Source: Proteles cristata cristata
Taxonomy: Eukaryota > Chordata > Mammalia > Carnivora > Hyaenidae
Assembly (NCBI GenBank): GCA_017311185.1
Contig: JAESUZ010003505.1
Location: 1,240,001-1,304,000 of the forward strand
Direction: 5' to 3'
Length of the DNA: 64,000 bases
In this document: in pieces, positions 24,276 to 36,463 of the stretch
Numbering within the stretch: the stretch's first letter is position 1
How the letters are laid out: each line of letters begins with the position of its first letter
Position numbers and translations under genes: made by a program
Notes under the pieces: model-generated
Databases searched by the model: none
Told to the model about the DNA's origin: nothing
Seen by the model: only the letters and a program-made list of their open reading frames with translations

Positions 24276-25430
24276 ATGGAGTGCTTTTCAAAACTCACAA
24301 TTTTTTAAACTTTACAAATTTGACTTTTTTAAAATCACAACTACATCTCACTCTTGTATCGGTCATGACCGTGCTGTGCACAAACATAGGTGTCTAATGA
24401 AATATTTTCCTTCAAGCTGCTTTTATATTTAGAGGCAGAAACAAGGGCATAAAGCATAGGTTACACTTGGCATTGTTATTCGATTTGATTAATCCTTAGG
24501 GATGCATTAAAGCTACAGAGTCAGAATTCTCCAACAGTTCAATTAAGGAAGTGATATGAAACAAATGTATCCAGTGGCTAAAAATCCTTCCTCCTTTTCA
24601 ATCATCCAACTATTTACCTACACAAGGATCTTCGTTGTATATGATCAGGTCCCTACCTACCTCCATAGCTTTTCCTTGTGGGTAAGAAGAGGGTAGAACT
24701 TAGTAACTAAGCATGTATATTTCAATGTAAAAAAATGCTTGCTTTAGAAAACACAAAGAACCTTGTATTTAATTCACAAACGGACCACATTAAAAAAATA
24801 AAATTCTTATTATTTACAGTTTTCAATCCTCAGAGAGGACATTAAGCATGCAGAGAAAACAAATACAGTCTCTGAATTTAATTCTAGTTGCATTATCTCT
24901 TGTTGTTCTTATTTGTATATCACAGCCTGAAGCTTCGATATTGTTTGTATATTCATCTATCAGGCAGAATGTTCAGGGGAAAGGAATCACAAAGTCCCAT
25001 AAGAAAAGTCATTCAACTTCTGAGACTTGTAGGTTAATTTAACGCAGGGAGAAAACTATTTTAAATGTGATGGTATACTAAAAAATGAGACTATTTAGCA
25101 TTGTGTTTCCCCTCCAGCAAACCAAAGGGCACTTGGTCCTGTGTTTCCATTTCTTTTCTTTCTTAAATTATTATTTAAACAGGACAAAAATAATGTAGTG
25201 CAGAACAAGTGTCATTAACTCTAGAAAACTAAATAGCAAATGAGCCCATTTCAATCAAATGCCTAGGATTCTTTTAATCAAGTATTTGTTGTGTGCAGGC
25301 CAGTGCTATCTAGCCTCTATAAACTACCTCTGGCCCCTTTGGAACCTTCACTTTACTTCTTTTAGAGATTCTGTTGTTTCTGTGTACTTTTTTTTTTCTA
25401 TAAATGTATACAAGAGCGAAACTGTCTTAG
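24276..25430. other. No identified feature
   Basis: Unique AT-rich sequence. Confidence 0.5.
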
Positions 25431-25452
25431 ATGTGTGTGTGTGTGTGTGTTT
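25431..25452. repeat. (GT)n microsatellite
   Basis: About ten GT units, uninterrupted. Confidence 0.9.
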
Positions 25453-25904
25453 CTATTTTTTGTCCAGTTTTACTACTGCATTGTCAGTATCCCAGAGAGG
25501 TTAATTGACTAGCTTCAGGCATCTTAGGAGTTGGGGCCTGGATTAAGAATTAGAACGAAGGAAAATGTTGGCTTCCACTCTTTTCCTTCATCATGAGAAT
25601 GCAGGTCTCAGATGAAGATCTTATCAAAAGAAACGGAAAAGTAATCATTTCTTTTCTTTGAACTGTGTTGGTTAGAGGGAACTTAAACTCACTCCTGGGG
25701 CCAACGTGTCAAGCCGATATATTATCCCACACAAGGATATATCCATTGTATATGGATGGATGGATTGTTAAAAGATTTCCCTAATTGGCAAATGCCTGTG
25801 GTAAGTGTCCATTCACCCATAGCCAAAGATCACAAAACATACCAGAAAGTCCTTTAGCATTTAAAGGGATGCATTCAGAGACCTCAGGTAACCCCCAGAT
25901 TCCT
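25453..25904. other. No identified feature
   Basis: Unique sequence. Confidence 0.5.
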
Positions 25905-26045
25905 TCTGATTGTGGTTGTGATAGTGTCCTGATCTGCAAAGAGAAATGATAATATCTGCTTCACATAACTGTTGTGAGGACCAAACTAGAGATTAAATCA
26001 GAGGACAGCAAGAGAGCCACAGTAAGGTCCCAGCTCTGGGCAATT
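25905..26045 (+). repeat. MIR relic, forward
   Basis: TGATCTGCAAAGAGAAATGA, CACATAACTGTTGTGAGGAC and GAGATTAAATCAGAGGAC match the 3' half of forward MIR. Confidence 0.6.
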
Positions 26046-26779
26046 TGCAAGTGTAAGTCCAGAAAATGGGGATCCCTCTGAAACTGCCTCTGTTCAAATC
26101 CAAGGCCGAATCATGGGGTTTCCTAAGAAAGATAGCAAAACCAAGCCAACAGAAAGTATTATTTTTTCCTTAAAAGAAATTCCTTAAGCATCCTTCTTAA
26201 GCGTCTTCATGAAGAATGCAATGTCATGCTGTTACTGGTCAATAACACACTAGTTAATTCAATCCAACCACACTTTCCTTTATTCTCCTTATCTGTATTT
26301 ACTAAATGGAAACCACCGTCCCCTGCTCTCTCCCAGTTTATTTGTTTTTCTTTCCTGTTCGCCCTCCATCCTGCACCTTTTGACTTAAAAATAGATATCT
26401 ACGCCAACATAATTAGTAGCAACGTCTCTTTATCTTTTTCTAATGTCTTTCTTTAATTCTGTACTCTCTCACTATTGCTCTATCTGGGGAAAAAAGAAAA
26501 AACAAACAAACAAACAGACCCTTACTAATTTACCAAATTCAAGCAGCATTTATTGACCTCTGGGCACTGGGCTTGGTGCCAGGCACTTCCCATCGATCCC
26601 ATCATCTCCCTTCACCTTACCCAGGCGTCAGTCCCATAGGCTCTATACCTGCTGAAGCCACTCCTGTCCCGGAAGAAGACCTGCTCTGCCCTCTATTTCT
26701 CCTTGGTGTCAAAAAGTCTGGAAAATGTAGCATCAGTTTGCTACTGCTTATCCCTAATGACTAAGCACAATGAACACTT
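26046..26779. other. Mostly unique sequence
   Basis: A short CAGCATTTATTGACCTCTGG ... GGTGCCAGGCACTTCC piece near 26540 may be another old repeat fragment. Otherwise nothing is assigned. Confidence 0.45.
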
Positions 26780-27190
26780 TCTATGCACACATTATGCCTG
26801 AGATTTTAGCTTAACAACCATACATGAAGTCAGCCCTGTCCTCATTTTGCAGATGAAACAGTTGACTGGCATACCCAAGCCTGATGACCAGAGAGTGAAA
26901 GAACAGACTTTCAAACTCAGTCCTTCTGGCCCTGGGATCCCTCATTGATCGATTGATTGATTGATTGATGAGAGAGAGAGAGAGAGAGAGAGAGACCAGG
27001 GGAGGGTCAGAGAGAGAGGGAGACCAGAATCTGAAACAGGCTCCAGGCTCTGAGCTAACTGTCAGCACAGAGCCCGACACGGGGCTTGAACCCACGAACC
27101 ATGAGCCAAAGTCCAACACTTAACTGACTGAGCCACCGAAGCGCCCCCCTGGGATCCCTTCCTTAACCAGAAGCTTTACACGCTGCCCCT
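26780..27190 (-). repeat. MIR relic, reverse, split by a SINE
   Basis: CTCATTTTGCAGATGAAACA and ACTTTCAAACTCAGTCCTTC lie left of the SINE. TTCCTTAACCAGAAGCTTTA lies right of it and continues the same MIR. Confidence 0.65.
26943..27147 (-). mobile_element. Feline CAN-SINE, reverse, inside MIR
   Basis: Flanked by a perfect 12-bp duplication CCTGGGATCCCT at 26931-26942 and 27148-27159. A GATT run replaces part of the tail complement. About 13 nt around GATCATGACCT are missing compared with full copies. Confidence 0.95.
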
Positions 27191-27229
27191 CAATTACTAA
27201 TGTGAATGCTGAGAATTTCTTAAATTCTT

Positions 27230-27439
27230 TTTCTTTTTAAGTTTATTTATGTATTTTAAGAGAGAGGACATGAGTGGCAGAGGGTCACAAAGAAGAGGGA
27301 GAGAGAGAATCCCAAGCAGGCTCCATACTATCAGTGCAGAGCCCAGCACAGGGCTCAGTCTCACAGACCATGAGACTATGACCTGAGCTGAAATCGAGAG
27401 TCAGATGCTTAACCATCTGAGCCACGCAGGTGCCCCCAG
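27230..27439 (-). mobile_element. Feline CAN-SINE, reverse
   Basis: A perfect 17-bp duplication GAATTTCTTAAATTCTT at 27213-27229 and 27440-27456 defines the insertion. The body is moderately diverged. Confidence 0.95.
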
Positions 27440-27543
27440 GAATTTCTTAAATTCTTGTACCTAGCTTTGTCCCCACCTTGTTTCAATGTTTAACTTCAAC
27501 ATAGCTTCCTAATCTCAGTGTAGAGACCCTAATTAGTATTCTT

Positions 27544-27760
27544 TTTTTTTTTTAATGTTTTATTTATTTCTAGGAGAGAGAGAGAGACAGCGTGAGCAGG
27601 GGAGGGTCAGAGAGAGAGGGAGTCACAGACTGAAACAGGCTCCAGGCTCTGAGCTGGCAGTCAGCACAGAGCCCGACGCGGGGCTCGAACCCACGAACCG
27701 CGAGATCATGACCTAAGCGAAAGTCGGACGCTTAACCGACTAAGCCACCCAGGCGCCCCT
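27544..27760 (-). mobile_element. Young feline CAN-SINE, reverse
   Basis: A perfect 15-bp duplication CTAATTAGTATTCTT lies at 27529-27543 and 27761-27775. CpG sites are largely intact, and the B-box region GGGTTCGAGCCCC is preserved on the minus strand. It has the subfamily markers GACTGCCAGCTCAGAGCC and CTGTTTCAGTCTGTGAC, shared with the copies at 38.9 and 39.6 kb. Confidence 0.97.
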
Positions 27761-28074
27761 CTAATTAGTATTCTTAAGATACCTACCTTTGTCTTTGCTT
27801 TGTTGTAAGTATTTGAACTCCTGAGTTCTGGGGAAATTTGGAAGGGATCATTTTGGGCTCCACTGCAGTGACTTTCAATGACAGGATGCAGCAGCCTTTC
27901 TGTGCAGTCCCGAGAGAAGGAAGAATTCAGCAAGTTCATTTTTAGGGGAGGGAAGGTGCGTGCTCTGCGGGGTTCAGGGGAGGAAAGTGATGGTCTGACT
28001 GGGCGCTAGGAAAGCAGGGGTCATCCAGAGGGCACTTACTTGCTAGATGAGACGAGCCCAGTGGCCCTGCGGCC

Positions 28075-28146
28075 ACTCACCTGCAGCCAGCTGAAATGCG
28101 GCAGCTGTCTTTGGTCGCCATCTTGAGAGAAGGCACCGTGACGTAA
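28075..28146 (-). promoter_or_regulatory. Candidate minus-strand promoter and first exon
   Basis: Read on the minus strand, TTACGTCA (28146-28139, a CRE/ATF site) is followed after 17 nt by CAAGATGGCG, with its ATG at 28121-28119. This is the YY1-type motif found at the start of many mammalian 5' exons. The frame MATKDSCRISAGC then runs to CTGCAG|GTGAGT, a consensus donor at the 28081/28080 boundary. A second usable donor-like CAAGTAAGT lies about 40 nt further on. The region 27950-28150 has more CpG than its surroundings but is no full CpG island. The motifs are seen; transcription is inference. No downstream exon was identified. A chance arrangement or a lncRNA start are the alternatives. 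Confidence 0.4.
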
Positions 28147-30043
28147 TGTGAACTCAACCCTCCAGGAAGGCAATCTCTTTCCTCACCTCAAATATGTTTA
28201 AAGTTCACATACCCTAGGAAGGGATACTCAGTGAGCGCATATCCTAACATTTAATCATCTCTAACTCCTTTTGAAAGAGTTTCCTAACACCTAAAAGGAA
28301 TTAAGGAATAAAAACTTATGCTTAATCATAGCTTCTCAGGAGACGTCCATGGCTAGAAGAAACATCATTATGGACTGCAAGAAAAAAAAAAAAAAAAAAA
28401 AAAGAACTTATTCTTGTTGTCTTTGTTACCCCAAGTCCTACATTGAGGATCCACTGGCGATGGGAAGGTCAGACACTCCACCTGGGCCTGGGAACCCTAA
28501 GTGGTTAGGAATGAAAGCCATAGACCCTTAACCACAACTGACTAATTGAGAAACTCTATGGGATGATGAATAGATACATGTAGCAATTTGCTGCATTTTC
28601 TCTTGCAAAGAGAGAAGACAGGGAGAAAAATAAATTTGGAAGAAAAAGTAACCCATAAAACTACAAATGGAAGGAAATTGCATTTTTAAGAAGTGAAATG
28701 AGTCTCCTTTCATTAGTTTAATTTCCAAAGGTCTGTAGGATATTCAGGGGACAATATCCTGTGGAAAGTAAGAATTATAGACTTACAAGGAGGGTGAGAG
28801 GTCAGGGATGGAGATGTCAACCCCGGAGAGAGCATAATTGAACCATGTGTCTCATTGAAAAATTGTTTAGGTCTCTAGTTCTAGCAGCTGTGAGAGTTAA
28901 AATTACCCTCCTTATTCCACTCAGTGTATTTCATTATTTAGACATCATATATTAGACATAAGGAAGAACGTCTTGAGTGTAACAGTGATTAAACGCTGAA
29001 ACAGACTACCGAAGGAGCTTGTGAAATTATCGACTCTAGAACATTTTAAAAATAGAGGCAGCCATCTGTCTTCAGTGATTTGGGTGGTAATCTGTCTTTG
29101 AAAAGGAGACTGGACAAAATAAACTTGATAAGGGAATATTAAGCAAATAATCTCCTGGACATTTCCCCCCTAATTTGATGGCTTTATAGATATATGTATT
29201 TTATGTGTGTTTTTTGTTATGGTGAGCCATTCTGACAAATAACTCTGTATCATTTTTTATAACTTTGGATTATATACTACTTGAGGACTACTCTTAGTAG
29301 AAACTGATACATCTCCTATGTTTCATGTTTAATACTATTGCCCAATACCTGAAATTTTCTTAGAGAACATTAATTACATGCTATGTATAATATGCACACT
29401 TTACGAAAGTGAGTTTTTAAAAAATAATTATGATAATGGAAGCATGGTCAGATAAGCACCCGGATTGGGGAGACAAAACTAAAACTAAAAAGGAAGCAAT
29501 GTGTAAAATGTTATGACTAAAAAAGGAGGCATTGAATCAAATATAATTCTAACCTTGACGTATAACTGGAAGAGACCATTTTCACTTGTAACCCCAAATC
29601 TCTTTAGCCAACCCTTCTTTCCCCCAGGGCTCTTGACCAAGAAACCATGTACATAAAAACAGTGCCAAATAAAATGGGAAAAAAGTACCAATTTATGAAT
29701 AACTCTTCAGGTGTCTGATGCCACTCAAAAGAGAGCTCCATGGAAAACTCATCAGCTATAAATACAGCTTCAGCCAAAGAGCTACCTTCCCAGAACCCAC
29801 AGCTTCAGCTAACCCAGCTGGAGAGAACAAACTCCTGTCTGTTTTACCTGCCAGTTACAAATGGTTGTTTTGGAACAGAAAGTCCTTGGCAAGTCTGCAC
29901 TGGGGGTGGAGGGTGGGGTGCAGACCCTTCCCACCTTGGGGGAATTCTTTGAAAGAAGAAAGGATAGCTAGGGAACACTGAACATAGACTGTGTCCTTTA
30001 ACACACAGTGACCCTTCCCACTCAAAATGTGAGCCAGTAAATG
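28147..30043. other. Unique sequence, no identified feature
   Basis: A pure A run lies at about 28382-28403. The rest shows no SINE, assignable repeat or coding signal. Confidence 0.5.
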
Positions 30044-30055
30044 TCTTAGTCTCAG

Positions 30056-30278
30056 GGCGCCTGGGTGGCTCAGTCCATTAGGCATGTGACTTCAGCTCTG
30101 GTTGTGACCTTGCAGTTTGTGAGTTCGAGCCCCATGTTGGGCTCTGTGCTGACAGCTCGGAGCCTGGAGCCTGCTTTAGATTCTGTGCCTCCCTCTCTCT
30201 CTGCTCCTCCCCTGCTTGAGCACTGTTTCTCTCTCTCTCTCTCCCTCAAAAACAGATAGATATTATTTTTTTAAAATC
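30056..30278 (+). mobile_element. Feline CAN-SINE, forward
   Basis: Begins GGGCGCCTGGGTGGCTCAG. Flanks TCTTAGTCTCAG (30044-30055) and TCTTGGTCTCGG (30279-30290) are the target duplication with two changes. Confidence 0.95.
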
Positions 30279-30290
30279 TCTTGGTCTCGG

Positions 30291-30889
30291 ACCACCCAAA
30301 GTAACAATTCCTCCTACTTGGGGAAAAACAGAGGGATTCCCTTTCCCACACATGAGAACTTGCAAGTCTAGAGCAGGGATTCGTAAGCAGAGAGTCCACT
30401 AAAGAATTTCATATGTCAAACTGGATTCTCAGGAAAATATTTCCATTTACTTCTTTCTAATACTCTGATGATTTGCTACATGTGGGGAAACCACGAAAGA
30501 ACTCCAACAGTAAAAAATCACTTTGTTCCATTTTGCTGTTAAGAAATTATTGTACGCCAAATAAGGATAGGTATGCACATGATATGCATGTGATCACCAT
30601 GCTATGTTGCCTAAAATATTTTGATAGAAATAATCCACCCTCATTGTTATTGACATTTCTCTTTCATTTACACGAAGTCTAGGTTATCCAGGGCAATTGC
30701 AAAGAAAACCAAATGCAATGAATCTTATGCACCTTTGGTTAATCCAAACATGTTGGAACACCAAAGCCTCCATGTAGCTTATATAAAAATGTTCTTGCTA
30801 ATCAAAACACCAAACCAAAGAGAAAACTAAAGTGTTTCCATTGCACACATTTAGTATAGTGTCTAAAATTAAAAAAAAAAAAAAGGAAA
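30291..30889. other. No identified feature
   Basis: Unique AT-rich sequence. Confidence 0.5.
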
Positions 30890-31305
30890 AAAACTTGCCA
30901 TACTGTTAGGAAGAATGTGGAATAACTGGAACTCTGATACATGGCTGATGGAAATGGACAACAGTATATGCAGTTTGGAAATAATTGGGGAATTAAATGA
31001 AAACTGAAAAAAAAAACATACCTATGCTATGACCTACCATTCTACTCCAAGGAATTTACTTTAGCAAAATGGAAGCAGGTGTTCCTACAAAGACTTACAC
31101 AACAGGGTTCATAGCAGCCGTATTAGTAATAGCAAAAACCTGGAAAAAAACTCAAGTGCCGATGTCAATAAATGAATACCTATAGAAATTGTGGTATATA
31201 TACCATAAAAGACTACTCAGCAATAAAAAGATATCACTTCCTGATACGTACAGTGATATGGGTGAATCTCAAATGGATGTCAACTATAACTCAATAAAGT
31301 TGTTA
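30890..31305 (+). repeat. Old L1M ORF2 3' relic, forward
   Basis: GAACTCTGATACATGGCTGA, ACCATTCTACTCCAAGGAAT, GGTTCATAGCAGCCGTATTA and GACTACTCAGCAATAAAAAG are in L1 ORF2 order. Frameshifts and stops make it non-coding. Confidence 0.8.
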
Positions 31306-31370
31306 TACACAAACAAAATGCAAGAAGACCCTTATATCTGTTGCTCCTTAAATGCAACGGACCATAGAGC

Positions 31371-31440
31371 TGCCTTCCTTTCATTGTTCCTTCCTTCCTT
31401 CCTTCCTTCCTTCCTCCCTTCCTTCCTTCCTTCTTTCCTG
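31371..31440. repeat. (TTCC)n microsatellite
   Basis: About fourteen imperfect TTCC units. Confidence 0.95.
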
Positions 31441-31646
31441 GAGACAAGTTTTTAAAGAGACTGAAACTTACTCAAAATTTCATTTTCTTCATTTCAAAAG
31501 CCTAATCTTGTAATGCTGTACAGGGTTGCAGTCCAGAGGACAAATCTTGAAGCCCATGATTGAACAACAGGCATAAGTTGTGTTTGCTTTTAGAGAAAAA
31601 GAGGCCCTTCTTAGAACAGGAAGGAGTTTGTTCCTGACTTGGGTAT

Positions 31647-31889
31647 TTGGCTGATATTTTCAGCTATAAGAATGAAGTGAAACTTTTGACTCAAGTCTCT
31701 GAAGTTACTATTTTGGATACTGCTGAAAAGCTACTGTCTTTTGTCCCAGCTGCCTCTCTGGAAGGAGAGATTGGAAGTGGAGAAGAATGTAAACTTTTCA
31801 GTGTGGAGGAAGCATTTCTGGAGGCTGGTGTAAAAAGTCACCTAGCCTTTCAATTTCTCAGCAGGCAGAAATCTGCAGAACTTTTCTGA
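31647..31889 (+). other. Unassigned 80-codon open frame
   Basis: The composition is protein-like (many Glu, Leu, Val, Ser) and TGATATTTTCAG, acceptor-like, lies just upstream. The frame ends in a stop. A different frame continues open for about 30 codons past it, as a decayed copy might. I recognise no protein, and it may be chance. Confidence 0.2.
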
Positions 31890-32089
31890 AGGTTACTTCT
31901 GCTCAGAAGGCTTTAAATTGAAACGCAGAATTGTAATCCTTTTGCTGTTAACACAGATGGTCTCAATGATTCAGCCCTGACCACAAGGTCTTCTTTGACT
32001 TTGGTACAAACAAAATGAAAGATAGGGATTCTTGTACTCCTTGACAACCCACTCCTCATCCGACCAAGTTAGACATAGGAGTTTGGATT

Positions 32090-32239
32090 CTATTTTCTAC
32101 TGAATTCTTTTGTGGGTACAGATCGTCCTCCATTGGTAAAGCCAAAGTCCTCAATCAGTTGGCCTTCACAGATTATGTACACATTTCTAGTTATGCCACA
32201 ATAAGTTCTTATACAGAACCAAACAATGAGCCTCTTCAT
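32090..32239 (-). other. Unassigned 49-codon open frame
   Basis: It contains GQLIEDFGFTNGGRS and ends at a TAG. It lies near the plus-strand frame at 31647-31889. No family is recognised and coding is doubtful. Confidence 0.15.
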
Positions 32240-32439
32240 TCAAAGTTGTTTTGGGCAGAATTGAAGCGCTTTTTGTTTTAGTTGCACAGTTTGGAGCCAT
32301 TTCCATTTTACGATTAGTAAGTGATCATTATGATCAAGAGTAAACGTGACCTGATGCCTCAGAGGATTTTATAATCTAGCTGTGTAGTGGAAATGAGCAT
32401 GGAGTAAAGGGAAACAAGCTGTCAAAAATACTTGCACAT

Positions 32440-32530
32440 GTATTTATGTGTATCTTTTCAGAGGTCTATAGGCTTCATCCGCTTTCAAAGAGACATTCAA
32501 CCCAAAATAGTTTAAGAATCATTGGTCTAA
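32440..32530 (-). repeat. Possible hAT-type DNA transposon end
   Basis: AGAGGTCTATAGGCTTCATC and AATAGTTTAAGAATCATTGG resemble an old hAT-type terminal region. Weak. Confidence 0.3.
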
Positions 32531-33479
32531 AAGCAACATTGCTTTGTTGGGAAAACTGATGAGTACAGCGGTACTGAAGTTGCACTTGAAGTGATGACCA
32601 GATCTTCAAATGGAACCATACAGCACACATCACCGTATGATGGAAGAAAAAATAAACATTACTACCAAAAATAAGTTTTTAGAAGAATATTTGATATATT
32701 CTAAGAAATATGGGAAATTAAAAATAAACAGACCTCTCTTGCTACTGTTTATTTTAATATTTTACTTTGAGTGACACTGATGGGAAGGGAACGATACACT
32801 TTTCGTAGTCTGGCTCTTCCGCTAGGCCATTGGGTGATCACGGGAAAATGGGGGAAAGGGCTGGTGCTGGGAATATATTGATATGCAAATTGAAACCATA
32901 CAAAATATTAACAGCGACTAATAATTTCTTTCCAGTTTTCTTATTGATGTTAGATTAAATCCTTAGGTTCTGAACTAGAATTAATTATAATAGAATCAAC
33001 TTCTAGTAATTTGACACAGTGGTCATTAAAATAAATATAAGGGTTATAGATAACCCTGGAGGAAGTTTTTTGTTTTTAAGTAATGAAATTGCTAGTAGCT
33101 ACTTTGATAGTTCCATTTACTAGTGAATTCAGAAGTGACAATCAACCTAATAAGATAGCTATTTCCAGGTGTAAGAAGAATCCTTCTGGTTCATTCATTT
33201 TAGTCTGAGAAACCATGTCAAAATTTGAAAATAGGAAAACTTAATCTTTTTACAAACTATGAATAAGCATGATGAATGAGATAAAATGTAAATTATCTAT
33301 ATGACCCAATAATTTAAGTTTTTCAAAGTCACTAGGCTAAAATTTTCTAGTTTTAATTTTTTTTCCAGAAAAGAAAATCTACCATGTGAGCTTAACAATT
33401 AAAAGCTAACACTTTTTTTAAAATTATGCTTGAATTGTTTTTTTTTTAATGAGCCGATTTCATCACATCAATGGTCAGT
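32531..33479. other. No identified feature
   Basis: AT-rich unique sequence. Confidence 0.5.
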
Positions 33480-34870
33480 TCTTGAGTTTCATATCACCTG
33501 ACCTTTCCTCAGGATTAGCCCTGCCATTTTCTCCTTGAAATGTTTCCTTGTCTTGGTGTACGTACAAAATGCCCTCCTAGTTTTCTTTCCGCCTCCCTGG
33601 TCACTTCTTTCCACAGCCCTTGGCTGGATCATTTCTGTCTTCCAGATCTCTAGGTGATGGGGAGCCCCCCTCCGACTCCTGATTTGGTCATTTTCCCTTC
33701 ATTATCTCTGTCTCGTCTTAAGCAGCATTACGCCATCCATGGCTTTAACGCTACCAATATATGGGTGACCCCCAAGTCAGTTTCTTAGTGTTGATCTCTC
33801 TCCTCATCTAGGCTCAGATATGAAACTGCCTTTTAGATATTTCCATTTAGTTATTTCCATTTAGATATTTCCATTTAGTTAACCATTCAGCATATTTTTA
33901 TATGGACTAACAGAAGTAATCCCCTATCCCCCCACCTCCCACCAGACTTACAAAAGATGCTCCTCCCAAAATTTTCCCCATCAGGGAAACTTGCTTAGGC
34001 CATACATGCCCCATGCCAAACTTGATTCCTCTCTCCTTCATCCTCCAATTCAGCAGAAAGGCCCATTTCTCTGTGTTCAAAATATCTACCCTACAGCTCC
34101 TCTTGAAGTCCAAGCCATCATGATCTCTCCTCTGGGCTACCGAAATGCCTCACTGTTTTCTCTGCCCGTTTACAGGCTCACTCAATCTACCTCTTAGGTC
34201 TGCATGATTTTCTACCAAAAGTAGAATTCAGTCTAACACCTCACCATTGAGATGAGGGTGGTGTGAGGGGTTTCAGTGGGTAGCTTTTTAGGAATGCAGC
34301 ATCTCAGGCATAATGACTCAGATACCATTTTCATAAGATTCCCCCCAGGGGATCGGTATGTGTGTTAAAATTTGAAAAGCATTAGTTTAAAAGGCCCTAT
34401 ATGATGCAGTTCCAGGCTTCCTCTACTCCTTCCTCTTCTCCCGCTATCCTGAGCCACAATGACCTTCTTCCTCTTCTGCCTCTTTGAGAACATGGCAGGT
34501 GTTCTCTCCTGAAGAGTTTTTCTTTGCCCATCCTTCTACTTAGAACTCTGTTCTCCCCAGTCTCAACATGACTGAATCCACCTGTCACTCAGGTCTCAAT
34601 TCAGATATCATTGCTCAGAGAATCCTTCCTGGCCACTCAGGCCAGAGTGCTCCCACAGCGTTGCTTAATCATATTCCCTATCTTTTCCTACACTTACAAA
34701 GTAGTTGGAAATTTCTCACTTATTCGTTTGGCTTCATGACTTTCATTATCACTAGATTATAAGCACCTTAAAGATATGGGCTTTGTTTAACTCATTTCTC
34801 AGTATATCCTCAGTGCCTAGAAGAGTTCCTGAGCAAAAAGTAGATGCTTGATAAAAATTTTTAAGTGGCT
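33480..34870 (+). repeat. Long L2 (LINE2) relic, forward
   Basis: The L2 3' region can be followed in order: AACTTGATTCCTCTCTCCTT, CAAGCCATCATGATCTCTCC, AAGGCCCTATATGATGCAGT, AGAGAATCCTTCCTGGCCAC, then CTCAGTGCCTAGAAGAG. Its first 400 bases are the least certain. A tandem TTTCCATTTAG repeat with about 12-bp units lies inside at about 33836-33882. Confidence 0.7.
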
Positions 34871-35037
34871 GACTCCTTTTTTAAAAATATTTTTAAGTTT
34901 TTATTTTGACTACTTATTTTTGTAGACTATTAAAAATAGATACATGCATTGTTTTAAAGAAAATAATATAAATATCTATCTCTAGACCTTTAACATGGGA
35001 TATGTATTCCCCAAATCTGATATAGAAGTAGCTGATA

Positions 35038-35262
35038 TTTGGGACACCTAGATGTCTCAGTTGGTTAAGCATCCAGCTCTTGATTTCAGCTCTGGTCATG
35101 ATGGCACAGTTTGTGAGATCAAGCCCCACGTGGGCCTCTGCGGTGACACCACGAAGCTTGTTTGGGATTCTCTCCCTCTCTCTCTGCCCATCCCATATCC
35201 ACAAAGGCACACACTCTCTCTATCAAAATAAATGAGTAAACATTAAAAAAAAAAAAAAAAGA
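35038..35262 (+). mobile_element. Feline CAN-SINE, forward, diverged
   Basis: Begins GGGACACCTAGATGTCTCAG. An 11-bp duplication AGTAGCTGATA lies at 35027-35037 and 35270-35280. Confidence 0.93.
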
Positions 35263-35280
35263 CCTGAGGAGTAGCTGATA

Positions 35281-36449
35281 CCTGGTTTGTAGATGTGTTT
35301 TAGTAAACTCAGATAATTATTTTTTAATGCATCAATACTTAAAATAGGAAGATTTTACCTAAAAATCCAAGTTTTAGGCTTCTTTAAAACTCTTGGACAT
35401 CTGGCAACATTCAGTCTGCCTTCCCTGAGATCCACAATACAGAACAGTCTAGTAGCTATTCACAGGTTCCTTGTATTCAGCCTACGCTAACCCTGACTTT
35501 CATGCATTTGTAAGACTTACTCAATCTGTGACCCTTGATCTGAGACACTGAATAACCTTTCATTTATAACTATTTTTTTTAACCAGAGGCACACAGATAT
35601 AATATGTGCATAGTTACAGTAGCATTGTGCTATGAAACTTTTGTTTAATTATTACATGGTTGGCCTGCCTAAGATTCAACATACATTGATCTTTCTGCTA
35701 AAGAATGGCAAATTCTTTTAAAAAGAAAACTGCACTCATTTCTCTAGGAAAAATTAGATCTAGAAAATTAGATCTAGTCGTACTATTTAGTGATGGAAGT
35801 CACTTAACTATAAATTCAATTTACTCATGTTAAGTCTTTCCTAAACTGTGTTAGCAATGGGGCATAAGCACGATGCTAGATTTAATCTTAGGAACGCCTA
35901 GCTACTCCGGGCTTCTACCTTTGGGAGTAAAAGACATCAGCACTTCTTTTTATATCACATTCCTCTTTATCTTTTATCTGCTGACATATCTATATATTAT
36001 CTTTTATTAAGTTACTGCCTGTTGAGGGAAATTTTTTCTTTTTCTTTTTTTTTAAGTATTAGCATATCTAGGGCTATATTTTAATCCTATTTAAATATTC
36101 CTTAACAGTTGTCGATAAAATATTTTAGTTTGTCACATATTGCCTAATTGATATACCACTGAGTCTCCCTGGAGAAAGAGCATCGTGAAATAGCTTACCA
36201 TTGGTTTCCTCAATAAATCAGTGTTGTGTTGAGACACATTGGGAAAAGCGAAAGCTTTAGTGTTGATTAACATAGAGAAATCCAAAAACGCTTCTCAGTT
36301 TTGAATATATCCATTCATCAATAATTCAGCTCCAGAGTTGCCAGAGAAGGTTACAGGAAAATCCTTTGCTTTCTTGATTGCAGATAGTGGGCCCTTCTGG
36401 AAGGTCATATTTTTACCAGCCTGCTTATAATTTTTAGCACTTCAAGAAT
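35281..36449. other. No identified feature
   Basis: AT-rich unique sequence. TAGATCTAG-type short duplications lie near 35760. Confidence 0.5.
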
Positions 36450-36463
36450 GAATGATATTGATA

